Position numbers and translations under genes: made by a program
Assembly (NCBI RefSeq): GCF_003050835.1
Contig: NZ_QAOJ01000018.1
Span: 1-64,000, forward strand
Origin: Pseudomonas sp. GV071
GTDB lineage: Bacteria; Pseudomonadota; Gammaproteobacteria; Pseudomonadales; Pseudomonadaceae
Reading direction: 5' to 3'
DNA length: 64,000 nt
The notes under the pieces: generated by a model
Databases searched by the model: none
Told to the model about the DNA's origin: nothing
Seen by the model: only the letters and a program-made list of their open reading frames with translations
Shown: positions 43,053-51,610 of the stretch, piece by piece
Numbering within the stretch: position 1 is the first letter of the stretch
Layout of the letters: each line of letters starts with the position of its first letter

Positions 43053-44012
43053 ATGGACCTGTTACTGATCCTGACCTACGCGGCACTCTGTGTAGCGATC
43101 TTCAAACTGTTCCGCATACCGCTGAACAAATGGACGGTGCCTACCGCCGTGCTCGGCGGCATCGTGTTGATCGGCGCGCTGATCTTCACCATGAACTACA
43201 ACCACCCCTACTCCGAAGTGGCGCGCGCCTATTTCGTCTCGACACCGGTGGTGCCGGCAGTCAGCGGCCTGGTGGTAGACGTGCCGGTGCAGGGCAATAC
43301 GCCGCTGAAAAAAGGTGATGTGCTGTTTCGCATCGACCCCACGCCCTTCTCCAACAAGGTCAAGTCGATCAAGGCGCAACTGGTGTCCGCGCGGGCCGAC
43401 CTGTTTCGGGCCAGCGAGCTGGTCAAACGCAACGTCGGCAACCGCCGCGACGAAGACATCGCCACCGCCCGCGTCGACGATCTGCAGGCACAACTGAACA
43501 TTGCCCAGTTCGAACTGGATAACACCACCGTGCGCGCGCCCGGAGATGGCATGGTGGTGCATGTGTCACTGCGCCCGGGCATGATGGCCACGCGCTTGCC
43601 GCTGCGCCCCTCGATGGTCTTCATCCCCGCCGAAACCCAATACTTCACCGCCTGGATGCGGCAGAACAGCCAGCTGCGCTTGGTGCTTGGCGATGAAGCC
43701 GAAGTGGCCTTCGATGGCATTCCCGGCAAGGTATTCAAGGGCAAGGTGAAGAACGTATTGCCGGTAATCGGTGAAGGGCAGGTGCAGCCCTCCGGCACCC
43801 TGATCAGCTACACCGGTTCGCCACCGGCCGGGCGGGTGCCGGTGGTCATCGAGATCACCGACCCGGACTACGAGCCCTACCGCGCGATGATGCCCGGCGG
43901 CTCGTACGGCCAGGCGGCGATCTACAGCGAGCACTTCCACCATGTCGCCATCATGCGCAAGATTCTGCTGCGCATGGCCTCGTGGATGAACTACATCTTT
44001 CCGTTCCACTAA
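43053..44012 (+). CDS. HlyD-family membrane-fusion protein (YiaV-like)
   Basis: 319 aa. Two membrane segments at the N-terminus (about 3-19 and 28-47) are followed by a biotinyl-lipoyl-like half motif (VPAVSGLVVDVPVQGNTPLK, DVLFRIDPTPF), a helical hairpin and the second half (DNTTVRAPGDGMVVHVSLRP). It is an adaptor protein of the periplasm anchored in the inner membrane. No transporter or outer-membrane channel gene is adjacent; YiaW-type DUF3302 protein is its only neighbour partner. Confidence 0.87.
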   Translation: MDLLLILTYAALCVAIFKLFRIPLNKWTVPTAVLGGIVLIGALIFTMNYNHPYSEVARAYFVSTPVVPAVSGLVVDVPVQGNTPLKKGDVLFRIDPTPFSNKVKSIKAQLVSARADLFRASELVKRNVGNRRDEDIATARVDDLQAQLNIAQFELDNTTVRAPGDGMVVHVSLRPGMMATRLPLRPSMVFIPAETQYFTAWMRQNSQLRLVLGDEAEVAFDGIPGKVFKGKVKNVLPVIGEGQVQPSGTLISYTGSPPAGRVPVVIEITDPDYEPYRAMMPGGSYGQAAIYSEHFHHVAIMRKILLRMASWMNYIFPFH

Positions 44013-44034
44013 GCGGCGCCAAGGCGCTGGGCGC

Positions 44035-44496
44035 TCAGTCCATCTGTTGCAAGAGCGCCCGTTCCTTGCCCCGGTAGAAGGCCGCCGACGGCGCATTGCC
44101 GGCCTGTTCGAAACGCTGTGCGGCCGCCGCCGCAGCCTGCGCAGCGGTCTCGAAGGCGTCCAGCACGGTCTGGCGGTCATCGCTGCTAAGCACTCGGCCC
44201 GCCTCGAATTTCCCCGGCATAAAACCCTGCTCCGGCACCTCGATCACGCCGAGGGCCAATTCGCCCTGTTGCGCACGGCCAAAGAACAGGCGTTTCACCG
44301 CAGAGCCCTGCTGTTCCTTGAGCACGCCCAAACCCTCGGCCTGCTCGCCGGCACAGTCACCGTCCCAGCGCGCCGAGCCGGTGGCCCAGTCTGCCGGTGG
44401 GGTGGTGACCGAACAGGCAATAGCCGACTGACAGCCGCCAGCCAGCAGCGCCAACAGAACCAGAGTGGGTGAAGGTTTAAGCGGAAAAATCGACAT
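44035..44496 (-). CDS. Hypothetical lipoprotein
   Basis: 153 aa. MSIFPLKPSPTLVLLALLAG then GC gives a lipobox with Cys22. The mature part begins with a short Cys-containing segment (ACSVTTPPADWATG) resembling a protein with a conserved D-G-x-C-x-x-x-x-A/Q MORN-like opening (ARWDGDCAGEQAEGLGVLKE), and ends with an Ala-rich helical region. No family is recognised with confidence. The leader carries an imperfect copy of the sequence that also precedes the upstream membrane-protein gene. Confidence 0.65.
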   Translation of the reverse strand: MSIFPLKPSPTLVLLALLAGGCQSAIACSVTTPPADWATGSARWDGDCAGEQAEGLGVLKEQQGSAVKRLFFGRAQQGELALGVIEVPEQGFMPGKFEAGRVLSSDDRQTVLDAFETAAQAAAAAAQRFEQAGNAPSAAFYRGKERALLQQMD

Positions 44497-44498
44497 CA

Positions 44499-44537
44499 GC
44501 GGTGCTCCCTGCAAGGCGTGGCGGCGCGGATCACTCC
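44499..44537. repeat. Leader repeat, copy 1
   Basis: The bases gcggtgctccctgcaaggcg then tggcggcgcggatcactc lie immediately before the lipoprotein start. They resemble copy 2 at 44970-45008 over almost the whole length. The copy overlaps the last codons of the upstream membrane-protein gene. Confidence 0.6.
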
Positions 44538-44968
44538 ACGGCGGGTGTGCGCTTGCCACGCAAGGCTTCGAAAATCCCCATCGACAGCTTGGCCGTATAG
44601 GGTTTGCTCTGGTAGGTCTTGATGCTGAGCAGCAGTACACAGACGGTGTAGTAGATCGCGCCCAACAGGCCCAGGACGTAGACAAACAGACCATCGGAAA
44701 TCAACGGAATGTGCATCTCGCCATCCCGTGCTACTAAATTCAGCGCCGCCAGAAAGCCGCCCAGCACCAAGCCGATCAGCATCAGCGAAAGGGTCAAATC
44801 AAAGAGTTTCAGGGTGCAGTCTTTGGCCAACGGCATAGACAAGCGGCGAAACACGAAATAGAGCACGGGCATCAGCAGAAAACCGCCCCAGGTGGTGCCC
44901 AGACTCACGGCATACAAGAGGCCCGGCGTGATGACAGCGAAAAGATGGTCGGTACTGTTGATGCTCAC
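44531..44968 (-). CDS. Four-helix inner-membrane protein, unrecognised
   Basis: 145 aa from a GTG start at 44968 (product begins V-S-I-N-S-T-D-H-L) with GGGAGCG upstream; no ATG is suitably placed. Four hydrophobic segments are visible: FAVITPGLLYAVSLGTTWGG, FLLMPVLYFVFRRL, FDLTLSLMLIGLVLGGFLAA and LFVYVLGLLGAIYYTVCVLL. The C-terminus is short and charged. It lies 34 nt upstream of the lipoprotein gene on the same strand, and both share a similar leader, so they are probably an operon or an old duplication of the leader. Confidence 0.65.
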   Translation of the reverse strand: MSINSTDHLFAVITPGLLYAVSLGTTWGGFLLMPVLYFVFRRLSMPLAKDCTLKLFDLTLSLMLIGLVLGGFLAALNLVARDGEMHIPLISDGLFVYVLGLLGAIYYTVCVLLLSIKTYQSKPYTAKLSMGIFEALRGKRTPAVE

Positions 44969-44969
44969 T

Positions 44970-45008
44970 GCGGCGCTCCCTGCATGGCGTGGGCGGCGAG
45001 GATAACGC
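44970..45008. repeat. Leader repeat, copy 2
   Basis: The bases gcggcgctccctgcatggcg then tgggcggcgaggataacgc lie immediately before the GTG start of the membrane protein. They match copy 1 at 44499-44537 in about three quarters of positions. Confidence 0.6.
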
Positions 45009-45155
45009 ACTGCGCGGAAATTTTGCGTACACGCCCGGCGCCCATCCAAGGTTTAGGAAAAATTCTTGAAACCTCTCGGCAATTTCCTAGGTCATAGCCC
45101 TCAATGGGAGAGCCGTACCGCGGCCTCCGGCATCGTGACCCACTGGAGCAGGCTC

Positions 45156-45329
45156 ATGCTGATACTTACCCGCCGCGTAGGCGAAACGCTGCAAATTGGT
45201 GCTGACATTTCGGTGACAGTGGTCGAGGTCAACGGCAACCAGGTGCGTATCGGCATTGCGGCACCGAAGGACGTGGCGATCATGCGTGACGATGCCAAGA
45301 AGCGACAACCTGCTGCCGCTCCAGCCTGA
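45156..45329 (+). CDS. csrA: Short CsrA/RsmA paralogue
   Basis: 57 aa. The start MLILTRRVGETLQIGADISV and strand NGNQVRIGIAAPKDVAIMR match CsrA, a dimeric RNA-binding protein that blocks or stabilises mRNAs at GGA motifs. The RNA-contact residues Leu4 and Arg44 are kept. The C-terminal helix of classical CsrA (E-E-I-Y-x-R-I) is replaced by DDAKKRQPAAAPA, so this is a divergent extra copy rather than the main RsmA. A GGAGCAGG ribosome-binding site precedes ATG 45156. A small gene follows 16 nt later. Confidence 0.9.
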   Translation: MLILTRRVGETLQIGADISVTVVEVNGNQVRIGIAAPKDVAIMRDDAKKRQPAAAPA

Positions 45330-45345
45330 CCTTGCAGGGCCTGCC

Positions 45346-45588
45346 ATGCCGCGCCGCATTCTTCATGAAGGTCCCGCCGATATCATCCTGTGCTTTGCCC
45401 AGGGTTCTATCGAGCTGAGTCAGCCCACGGTGATCCGTGAAGAGCGCCTGGGGGTGTATTCCGCCTCGGCCGCGGCCAACGACTCGGTGTTCCCCAGCGG
45501 CGCCAACTACGTGATCGTGCGGTTTGCCGGCGAGCAACTCTCCGGCAATGTCATGCAGCAGGCCAAGACCACATTGGTTTTTTCCTGA
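45346..45588 (+). CDS. Small hypothetical protein next to CsrA paralogue
   Basis: 80 aa, soluble and apparently beta-rich: MPRRILHEGPADIILCFAQG, QPTVIREERLGVYSASAAAN and NYVIVRFAGEQLSG. I recognise no family. It starts 16 nt after the CsrA-type gene, so it is probably cotranscribed, and its stop is only three bases from the convergent phoX stop. Confidence 0.65.
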   Translation: MPRRILHEGPADIILCFAQGSIELSQPTVIREERLGVYSASAAANDSVFPSGANYVIVRFAGEQLSGNVMQQAKTTLVFS

Positions 45589-45591
45589 CCC

Positions 45592-47544
45592 TCACGCGCC
45601 GATCACGCCACCGTCCAGGCGGGTGATCAGCAGCGTGGTCGAGCGCGGTCGGGTTTTGCCATCGCTGGCCGGGAAGCTGATGCCGGGGTGCTGGATATTC
45701 GCCCACATCGCTTTGCCATCCGGGCTCCAGGTCAGGCCGGTGATTTCGCAACCGCGTGGCCCCACCAGAAAACGCCGCACTTCGCGGCTGGACGGGTCGG
45801 CGCAGAGCAACTGATTGCAGCCCATGTTCTGCATCGCCGGCTCCACGTCGTCGTAGTCGGTCTGAATCCACAAGCGCCCGGCGTCGTCGAACGCCAAGCC
45901 GTCGGGCGAGGACAGGATGTCGCCGTTGATGGTACCGGTGAGGTTGGCCGGTAGCGGTTTTCCGTCCTTGTCCTTGGTGCCCTGTGCCTCCCCCGCCAGC
46001 AAAAACAACTCCCAGGTAAAGGCCAGAGCGGTCGGGTTAGCGTCCTGCTCGTTGAACCGCAGGATATGCCCGTGGAGGTTCTGGGCACGCGGGTTGGCCT
46101 TGTCCACGGCCTGCTTGCTGCCGCGCCCATCGTTGTTGGTCAGGGTCACATAGACCTCGCGGGTACGCGGGTGCACGGCGGCCCACTCCGGGCGATCCAT
46201 TGGCGTGGCGCCGGCCTTGTCGGCAGCCGCACGGGCGTTGACCAAAACCTCGGCCTGGCTGGCAAAACCATTGGCGGCGGTCAGGCCGTTCTCACCATGC
46301 ACCAGCGCTAGCCACTGGCCCTTGCCGTCGGCATTCAGCTTGGCGGCGTACAGCGTGCCGCTGTCGAGCAGGTCGCGGCTGGCCTTGGGGTTGGCGGCAT
46401 CGTGCTTGCCGGCAGGGACAAATTTGTAGATGTACTCGCCCTTGGCATCGTCGCCGGAATAGAACGCCATCTTGCCGTCATCGCCCAGACTCAGCGCCGC
46501 GCATTCACGGCTGAAACGGCCGAAGGCGGTGCGCTTGATCGGTTGCGCCTTGGGGTCGAACGGGTCGATTTCCACCACCCAGCCAAAGCGGTTCGGCTCA
46601 TTCACATGACCGCCGTGGGCCTGATTGGCGTCCGGGGTGGCGTCGAAGCGTGGGTCGGCGGTTTCCCAGGCGTAGTTCTTACTGGTGCCGCTTGAGGCCA
46701 GGCCATAACGCTTGTGGGCCACGCGCTGGGCGAAGTCGGCCTGGTCGCGGTTGATAAAGTAATTCGGCCAGTTCTCTTCGCAGGTAAGGAAGGTGCCCCA
46801 GGGCGTAACGCCGGTGGAGCAGTTGTTGAGGGTGCCGAGCACTTCCAGGCCGTTGGGGTCGCTGACGGTTTGCATCAGCTCATGGCCGGCCAATGGCCCG
46901 GCCACCCGCATGGGGGTGAGCATGCTGATGCGGCGGTTGTAGGAGGAATCGAGCACGCGCTGCCATTGGCCATCGGCGTCTTTTTTCACTTCGATCACCG
47001 ACACCCCGTGGGCGGCCTGCTCCTTGCGCACTTCATCGAGCGGGCGCGGCTTGCTCTGGTCGATGGTGCTGGAGGGGTGCAGGTGCGGGTTGATGTACTC
47101 GTGGTTCATCACCAGCAAGCCACGGTCGGTTTCGCCTTCGAAGGCGAAGAAGTTCATCCCGTCGTGGTTGTCGCCGGCCTGCTTCAACTGAGCTTGCCAG
47201 TCGTCGCTGGCGTCCGGGTTCCAGGCCGGTGCGCCCGCCTCTACCGGGTCGCCCCAGGAGAAGAACGGCACCGCGCGATAACCCTCGGCGACCAGTACGC
47301 GATCGAACTGCGGGTCGAGTTGCACGGGCACACCCTTGAAGTTCAGCAGCGAGCTCGCGCCGATTTTGCTGCAGGCACCGAGCCCACCGAAAAAGCCCAG
47401 AATCGCCACGCTCAGGCCGCCCTTTAGCACATTGCGCCGGCTGGGGTTGAGGAGTTCGGCCAGGCTCGGGTTGCTGCTGGGGTTGATGGCGATGTTGTCG
47501 TGGCTTTCCAGACGCTGATGAAACTGCTCGTGATCGTGGCTCAT
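45592..47544 (-). CDS. phoX: PhoX-type alkaline phosphatase, Tat-exported
   Basis: 650 aa, DUF839 family. PhoX is a calcium- and iron-dependent phosphomonoesterase that releases phosphate outside the cytoplasm. The twin-arginine signal is SRRNVLKGG with Arg36-Arg37, followed by a hydrophobic stretch ending FFGGLGAC; the L-G-A-C sequence may make Cys58 a lipid-attachment site. Family segments include MNFFAFEGETDRGLLVMNHE, NNCSTGVTPWGTFLTCEENW and GCEITGLTWSPDGKAMWANI. It is the last gene of the PHO-box-controlled operon, 42 nt after tonB. Confidence 0.93.
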   Translation of the reverse strand: MSHDHEQFHQRLESHDNIAINPSSNPSLAELLNPSRRNVLKGGLSVAILGFFGGLGACSKIGASSLLNFKGVPVQLDPQFDRVLVAEGYRAVPFFSWGDPVEAGAPAWNPDASDDWQAQLKQAGDNHDGMNFFAFEGETDRGLLVMNHEYINPHLHPSSTIDQSKPRPLDEVRKEQAAHGVSVIEVKKDADGQWQRVLDSSYNRRISMLTPMRVAGPLAGHELMQTVSDPNGLEVLGTLNNCSTGVTPWGTFLTCEENWPNYFINRDQADFAQRVAHKRYGLASSGTSKNYAWETADPRFDATPDANQAHGGHVNEPNRFGWVVEIDPFDPKAQPIKRTAFGRFSRECAALSLGDDGKMAFYSGDDAKGEYIYKFVPAGKHDAANPKASRDLLDSGTLYAAKLNADGKGQWLALVHGENGLTAANGFASQAEVLVNARAAADKAGATPMDRPEWAAVHPRTREVYVTLTNNDGRGSKQAVDKANPRAQNLHGHILRFNEQDANPTALAFTWELFLLAGEAQGTKDKDGKPLPANLTGTINGDILSSPDGLAFDDAGRLWIQTDYDDVEPAMQNMGCNQLLCADPSSREVRRFLVGPRGCEITGLTWSPDGKAMWANIQHPGISFPASDGKTRPRSTTLLITRLDGGVIGA

Positions 47545-47586
47545 GACGGCTCTCGTAAAGTCAGTGCCCGGCGCTGTGCGCCGAAC

Positions 47587-48360
47587 TTACTCGATTCGGT
47601 AGTGAAAGGTGTTTTTTACATTGCTGACGCTGATGGCCTGGCCATCGACTATCCGCGGCTGATAACGAAAGGTCCGCGCAGCCGCCAACGACGGGCGCAC
47701 CAGCAGCGGATGGCACTGGCCCAGCACCTGCGGGTTTTCCACCCGGCCTTGCGGGGTGACGGTGTAGGTCACCGTGCAGTCGCCTTCGATGCCTTTTTCC
47801 AGAGCCTTGTCCGGGTATGCCGGCGCCTCCTTGCTAACCGGCAAATAGGGCCGGCTTTCAGCGGCCAGTGCCTCGGCGGTGGCGCGTGCTTTTGCATCAG
47901 CCTGGGCCTGGGCAGCAGCGGCCTGCTGTTGCTCGCGTTGCTGCTCGGCCTGTTGCTGCGCCACGGCGGCCGCTTGTTGTTCCTGCTCTTGCACCCGTTT
48001 GCGCGCCAGAGCGGCGTGGTCGATCTGCGGCTTGGGCTTGGTCTCCACGGGCTTGCTCACCAACGGTTTCGGTGGCGGCGTCAGCACCTCGGGTTGCACC
48101 GGCACAGGCGGCGCAGCAGCCACCACCGGCTCAGGCACTGGCACCGGAGTGGGTGGCGCCAGGGTGATGATCTGCGTGGTCAGCGTGTGCACCGTCGGCT
48201 CAGCGGGTGGGCTGGGCTGCCAGTGGCTGACCAGACCGACCAGCGCCAACGCATGCAACCCCACAGCAATACTCACGGCCAAGGCATGCCGCGACCAGAC
48301 GCGGCTGGGCCATTGCACCGCGGACATGGGCTGGGTAGCAGGCATCAGCGCGGCACTCAT
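47587..48360 (-). CDS. tonB: TonB energy-transducing protein of the phosphate-scavenging operon
   Basis: 257 aa. One N-terminal membrane anchor (ALAVSIAVGLHALALVGLVS, about 26-45) is followed by a Pro-rich periplasmic spacer with PVPVPEPVV and KPKPQ repeats, a long Ala/Gln coiled stretch, and the C-terminal TonB domain with APAYPDKALEKGIEGDCTVT and the terminal FRYQPRIVDGQAI. It passes proton-motive force from ExbB/ExbD to outer-membrane receptors. It overlaps exbD by four bases. As an operon-dedicated copy it probably serves the receptor at the operon head. Confidence 0.9.
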   Translation of the reverse strand: MSAALMPATQPMSAVQWPSRVWSRHALAVSIAVGLHALALVGLVSHWQPSPPAEPTVHTLTTQIITLAPPTPVPVPEPVVAAAPPVPVQPEVLTPPPKPLVSKPVETKPKPQIDHAALARKRVQEQEQQAAAVAQQQAEQQREQQQAAAAQAQADAKARATAEALAAESRPYLPVSKEAPAYPDKALEKGIEGDCTVTYTVTPQGRVENPQVLGQCHPLLVRPSLAAARTFRYQPRIVDGQAISVSNVKNTFHYRIE

Positions 48361-48800
48361 TGCGGCGCCTCGGTGATCAGGCCGAGGTTGCGCACGCCGC
48401 CTTGTTGCAACGCCGCCATCCCGGCCACCACCGTGGCGTAGTCGGTGTTGTGATCAGCGCGGATATACACCTGGGTGTCGCCACGCGCGGCAATGATTGC
48501 GCCGACCTTGGCGGTCATTTCCTCCAGGCCGACGGCGCTGTCTTCTTGCTGATGGCTGTCGAGCTCGGCGCCGAGGTTCCAGTAGTAGCCGCCATCGGCC
48601 TTCACCGAGAGGGTCAGAATCTGCTGCTGGCTGTTGCTCGCCAGGGCTTCGGCGGCCACCTTGGGCAGCTCGATTTTCACCCCCTGGGTGAGCATCGGCG
48701 CGGTGACCATAAAGATCACCAGCAGCACCAGCATCACGTCGATATAGGGCACCACGTTCATCTCGGCCTTGGGCCCGTGCTTGCGAACTGGCTTGCGCAT
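48357..48800 (-). CDS. exbD: ExbD/TolR-family proton channel subunit
   Basis: 147 aa. A single membrane helix near residues 17-37 contains the essential aspartate in PYIDVMLVLLVIFMV, followed by a periplasmic ExbD/TolR domain (TAPMLTQGVKIELPKVAAEA). The sequence is closest to TolR-like members, but it lies between exbB and tonB rather than in a tol-pal cluster. I chose ATG 48800 (MRKPVRKHGPKAEMN). It overlaps the start of tonB by four bases. Confidence 0.9.
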   Translation of the reverse strand: MRKPVRKHGPKAEMNVVPYIDVMLVLLVIFMVTAPMLTQGVKIELPKVAAEALASNSQQQILTLSVKADGGYYWNLGAELDSHQQEDSAVGLEEMTAKVGAIIAARGDTQVYIRADHNTDYATVVAGMAALQQGGVRNLGLITEAPQ

Positions 48801-48810
48801 GGGGTTGTCC

Positions 48811-49518
48811 TCAGGCCGCTTGCGCGAGGCGCGTGGTGGCCTGCAGGGCGCGGTGCAGGCGGCCTTGCAGCTCGTTGCCGAAGCTGTAGAAGCGCGTGCT
48901 GAGGGTTTCCACCCGCGCGGCAAAACGGTTGTAGGCGATCACCGCTGGAATCGCCGCGAACAGGCCGATGGCGGTGGCGATCAACGCCTCGGCGATGCCC
49001 GGCGCCACGGTGCCGAGGGTGGCCTGTTGCACCTGGGACAAACCGATAAAGGAATTCATGATCCCCCACACCGTGCCGAACAGGCCGATATAAGGGCTTA
49101 CCGAACCCACCGTGGCGAGAAACGCCAGGCCCTTTTCCAGGCGTTCCTGCTCCTCGCTGATGCTCACCAGCAGGCGCCGTTCAACGCCATCCACCACCGC
49201 TTCGGGGGTGATGCCAGGCTCGCGGCGCAGGTGGCTGTACTCGCTGAAACCCTCGTGGAAAATCCGCTGCAGGCAGGCCTCGTCATCCAGCTGTTCGCCG
49301 CCTTCGCGGTACAGCTGTGCGAGGTCATTACTGTTGCGAAAGCGCAGCTGAAATTGCTTGAGCAGGCGCTCGATACGCCCCAGCAGCAAACTGCGCTGCA
49401 CAATCAGGTACCAGCTGACCAACGAGGCCAACAGCAGAATCAGCATCACGCCCTTTACCAGCAGCGAGGCATCGTTGATCAGGCTCCAGACGCTCATCTG
49501 GTCGAGTGTGCTGTGCAT
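48811..49518 (-). CDS. exbB: ExbB/TolQ-family proton channel subunit
   Basis: 235 aa, three membrane helices (about 18-40, 132-155 and 178-200). The MotA/TolQ/ExbB signature GLAFLATVGSVSPYIGLFGT lies near residue 130, followed by GIAEALIATAIGLFAAIPAV. It forms the pentameric core around ExbD. It lies ten bases before exbD. Like its partner it looks TolQ-like, but genomic context ties it to TonB-dependent uptake. Confidence 0.9.
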   Translation of the reverse strand: MHSTLDQMSVWSLINDASLLVKGVMLILLLASLVSWYLIVQRSLLLGRIERLLKQFQLRFRNSNDLAQLYREGGEQLDDEACLQRIFHEGFSEYSHLRREPGITPEAVVDGVERRLLVSISEEQERLEKGLAFLATVGSVSPYIGLFGTVWGIMNSFIGLSQVQQATLGTVAPGIAEALIATAIGLFAAIPAVIAYNRFAARVETLSTRFYSFGNELQGRLHRALQATTRLAQAA

Positions 49519-49608
49519 GGTGCAGCTCCTTGTCTCATTACCCCGCCTTCACGGGGTGTGTTGTACGGCTATTCGATTACGCAGGCGTTACCAACTGATG
49601 ACAGCCCC

Positions 49609-51543
49609 TCAGGGCAAGCCCAACGCCTTGGCCACGTCACTCCAGGGCACCAGCTTGAAGTTCTGCGTGCTCTCGGGCATGCGCTTGCGGCCGTCCTGCA
49701 CCACCAGCAGGCCCTGGTTCCAGGGGCCGCCGAGGTTGGCGCCAGTCACTTCCAAACCATCGGTTTCCGAAGCACCGTCAATGCCCAGGGCACCGTTGAG
49801 GCCGACGCGGAAGGCGCCGTGCACGGCAAACGGTGGCTGCGCATCGAGCAGCACATAGCTGTCGTTGCCCTGGCTGGACACCACCAGGTAGTCGCCATGG
49901 GCACCGTGGAACAGGCCCATGCCCTCGACGTCAGCCTTCAATACCTCGCCGACCTTGAGCACGCTGGTCAGCTCGCCCGAGGCATCCGGGCGGGCATCCA
50001 CGGTCCACACGCCGACGTCTTCCTCGCCGATAAACAGGCGCTGCTGACGGTCATCGGCAACGCAGCCTTCGGGCTGGCTGTCGACCTTGAAACGGCGCAC
50101 CTGCTGGCCCTCGATCTGGCCTTGCTGGTCGGTCAGGCGGTACTGCAGGAAGGTGCCGTCCTTGCCGTTGGCAAAGGCGTACAGCTCGCCCGATGCGGGC
50201 TGGAACAGGCAGATGCCATAGATCTCCGCCAGCGGCGTGCGCACCTCTCCAGCCTCGCGTAGTTCACCCGTGGCGCGATCGATAGCAAACAGGCTGATGC
50301 TGTTGCGATCACGGTTACTGGCCACGGCCAGGTCGATGGGCTTGCCGGCCAGGGTGAAACCGGCACGCACGTCGACGTTGTTCAGGCGCCCCACCGGCAG
50401 CTCCTGCAACAGGCCGCCATCGAGGTCATAGGCCAGCAGGCCTTGTTTTTTGTTGGTGCCGAGCACGCGCGACAGCTGCGGCTGGCTCGGGTGCAGCCAG
50501 ATTGCCGGGTCATCGGCGGCGTCGCCCTGGCGGCCGACCGGTTCGGTCTGGCGCAGCGCCGGCACATTCGGCAGATGCGGCGGCAGGGCCTGGGGTGTGG
50601 GTTTCCAGTTCAACTGGCCCTGATAGATGCGTTTCTGCTCGCCGTCTTCAATCAACAGTTCCAGGCCGTTGGCGGTGACCCGAGCGTCGAGGCGCTCGGG
50701 CTCCTGCAGCCCTTCGAGGAACAGGCTGGCGACGTGTTGCCACTGCTCGGCAGTCTGCTGATACAGGTGCAGCGTGGCGTTATCGCTGTCCAGCGCCACC
50801 AGGCCGCCGGGCAGGCCAACCATGGCTTGCGGGTTGCCGGCCAGTTGGCCGAACGGCGCACGCAAGTCCACTGGCGCCCGGGCGACATCGGCTTCCGGCG
50901 CCGCAGGGTAGGCCCACAGGCCCACACCTTCCTCGTTCACATACAGGCGATTAGCGGCGTCATCGGCATGGCAATACTCGGCGCCCGGTGGCGTAGGCAG
51001 GCCACGCAGGCGCAGCGGCTGCTGGTTCAACTGGCTGCCACTGGCCACCAGCCATTGCTCGCCCTTGCCGTCTTCACCGAGTAGAAACAGGTGCAGGTTG
51101 GCGGCTTCGTCGCGGTACAGGCACAGGCCGGACACCGCGTAATCGCGCGCCGGCAACAGCAGCGGTTTGGCCCACTGCCGCGCTTGCGGGTCGAGCAGCA
51201 CCAGCGCCGCTTGCTGAGTGGCGCCATCGACACTGGCCACCAGCACCTGGCGACCCAGACTGCGGCTATCGAGGCCGCTGTAGGTACCGGGCAAACGCGC
51301 CAACTCGGCACCCTCGGCACTGAGCAACAGCAGGCCATTACGTTCGCTGGCCGCCAGGCGCAGGTCGGTGCTGGCGCTGACATCAGCCGGCAGAAAACGG
51401 ACATCCTCGGCCTTCACTTTCGCCGAGGCACTCCACGGCGACAAGCTGACGGCAGGCTTCGCATCAGTGGCCTTGGGTAATACATCGCAACCGGCCAGCA
51501 ACAGGCCAGCCACCAGCAGAGTTCGGGTAAACAACGGCTTCAT
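49609..51543 (-). CDS. Beta-propeller 3-phytase lipoprotein, two propeller domains
   Basis: 644 aa. A lipoprotein signal (MKPLFTRTLLVAGLLLAGC, Cys19) places it in the outer membrane or periplasm. The C-terminal half (from about 330) is a complete beta-propeller phytase: DDPAIWLHPSQP, VLGTNKKQGLLAYDLDG, EIYGICLF, SQPEGCVADDRQQRLFIGEE, VVSSQGNDSYVLLD and LLVVQDGRKRMPESTQNFKL. The N-terminal half looks like a second, more degenerate propeller (EYCHADDAANRLYVNEEGVG). Phytases release phosphate from inositol hexaphosphate using calcium. ATG 51543 is preferred over 51564. It lies 67 nt after the receptor gene. Confidence 0.9.
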   Translation of the reverse strand: MKPLFTRTLLVAGLLLAGCDVLPKATDAKPAVSLSPWSASAKVKAEDVRFLPADVSASTDLRLAASERNGLLLLSAEGAELARLPGTYSGLDSRSLGRQVLVASVDGATQQAALVLLDPQARQWAKPLLLPARDYAVSGLCLYRDEAANLHLFLLGEDGKGEQWLVASGSQLNQQPLRLRGLPTPPGAEYCHADDAANRLYVNEEGVGLWAYPAAPEADVARAPVDLRAPFGQLAGNPQAMVGLPGGLVALDSDNATLHLYQQTAEQWQHVASLFLEGLQEPERLDARVTANGLELLIEDGEQKRIYQGQLNWKPTPQALPPHLPNVPALRQTEPVGRQGDAADDPAIWLHPSQPQLSRVLGTNKKQGLLAYDLDGGLLQELPVGRLNNVDVRAGFTLAGKPIDLAVASNRDRNSISLFAIDRATGELREAGEVRTPLAEIYGICLFQPASGELYAFANGKDGTFLQYRLTDQQGQIEGQQVRRFKVDSQPEGCVADDRQQRLFIGEEDVGVWTVDARPDASGELTSVLKVGEVLKADVEGMGLFHGAHGDYLVVSSQGNDSYVLLDAQPPFAVHGAFRVGLNGALGIDGASETDGLEVTGANLGGPWNQGLLVVQDGRKRMPESTQNFKLVPWSDVAKALGLP

Positions 51544-51610
51544 CACATCAGTGTCCTTGTACAAAACGCACAGGCCACACGCGCCCCACGCTAGGGGCGC
51601 ATGGGCTTTA

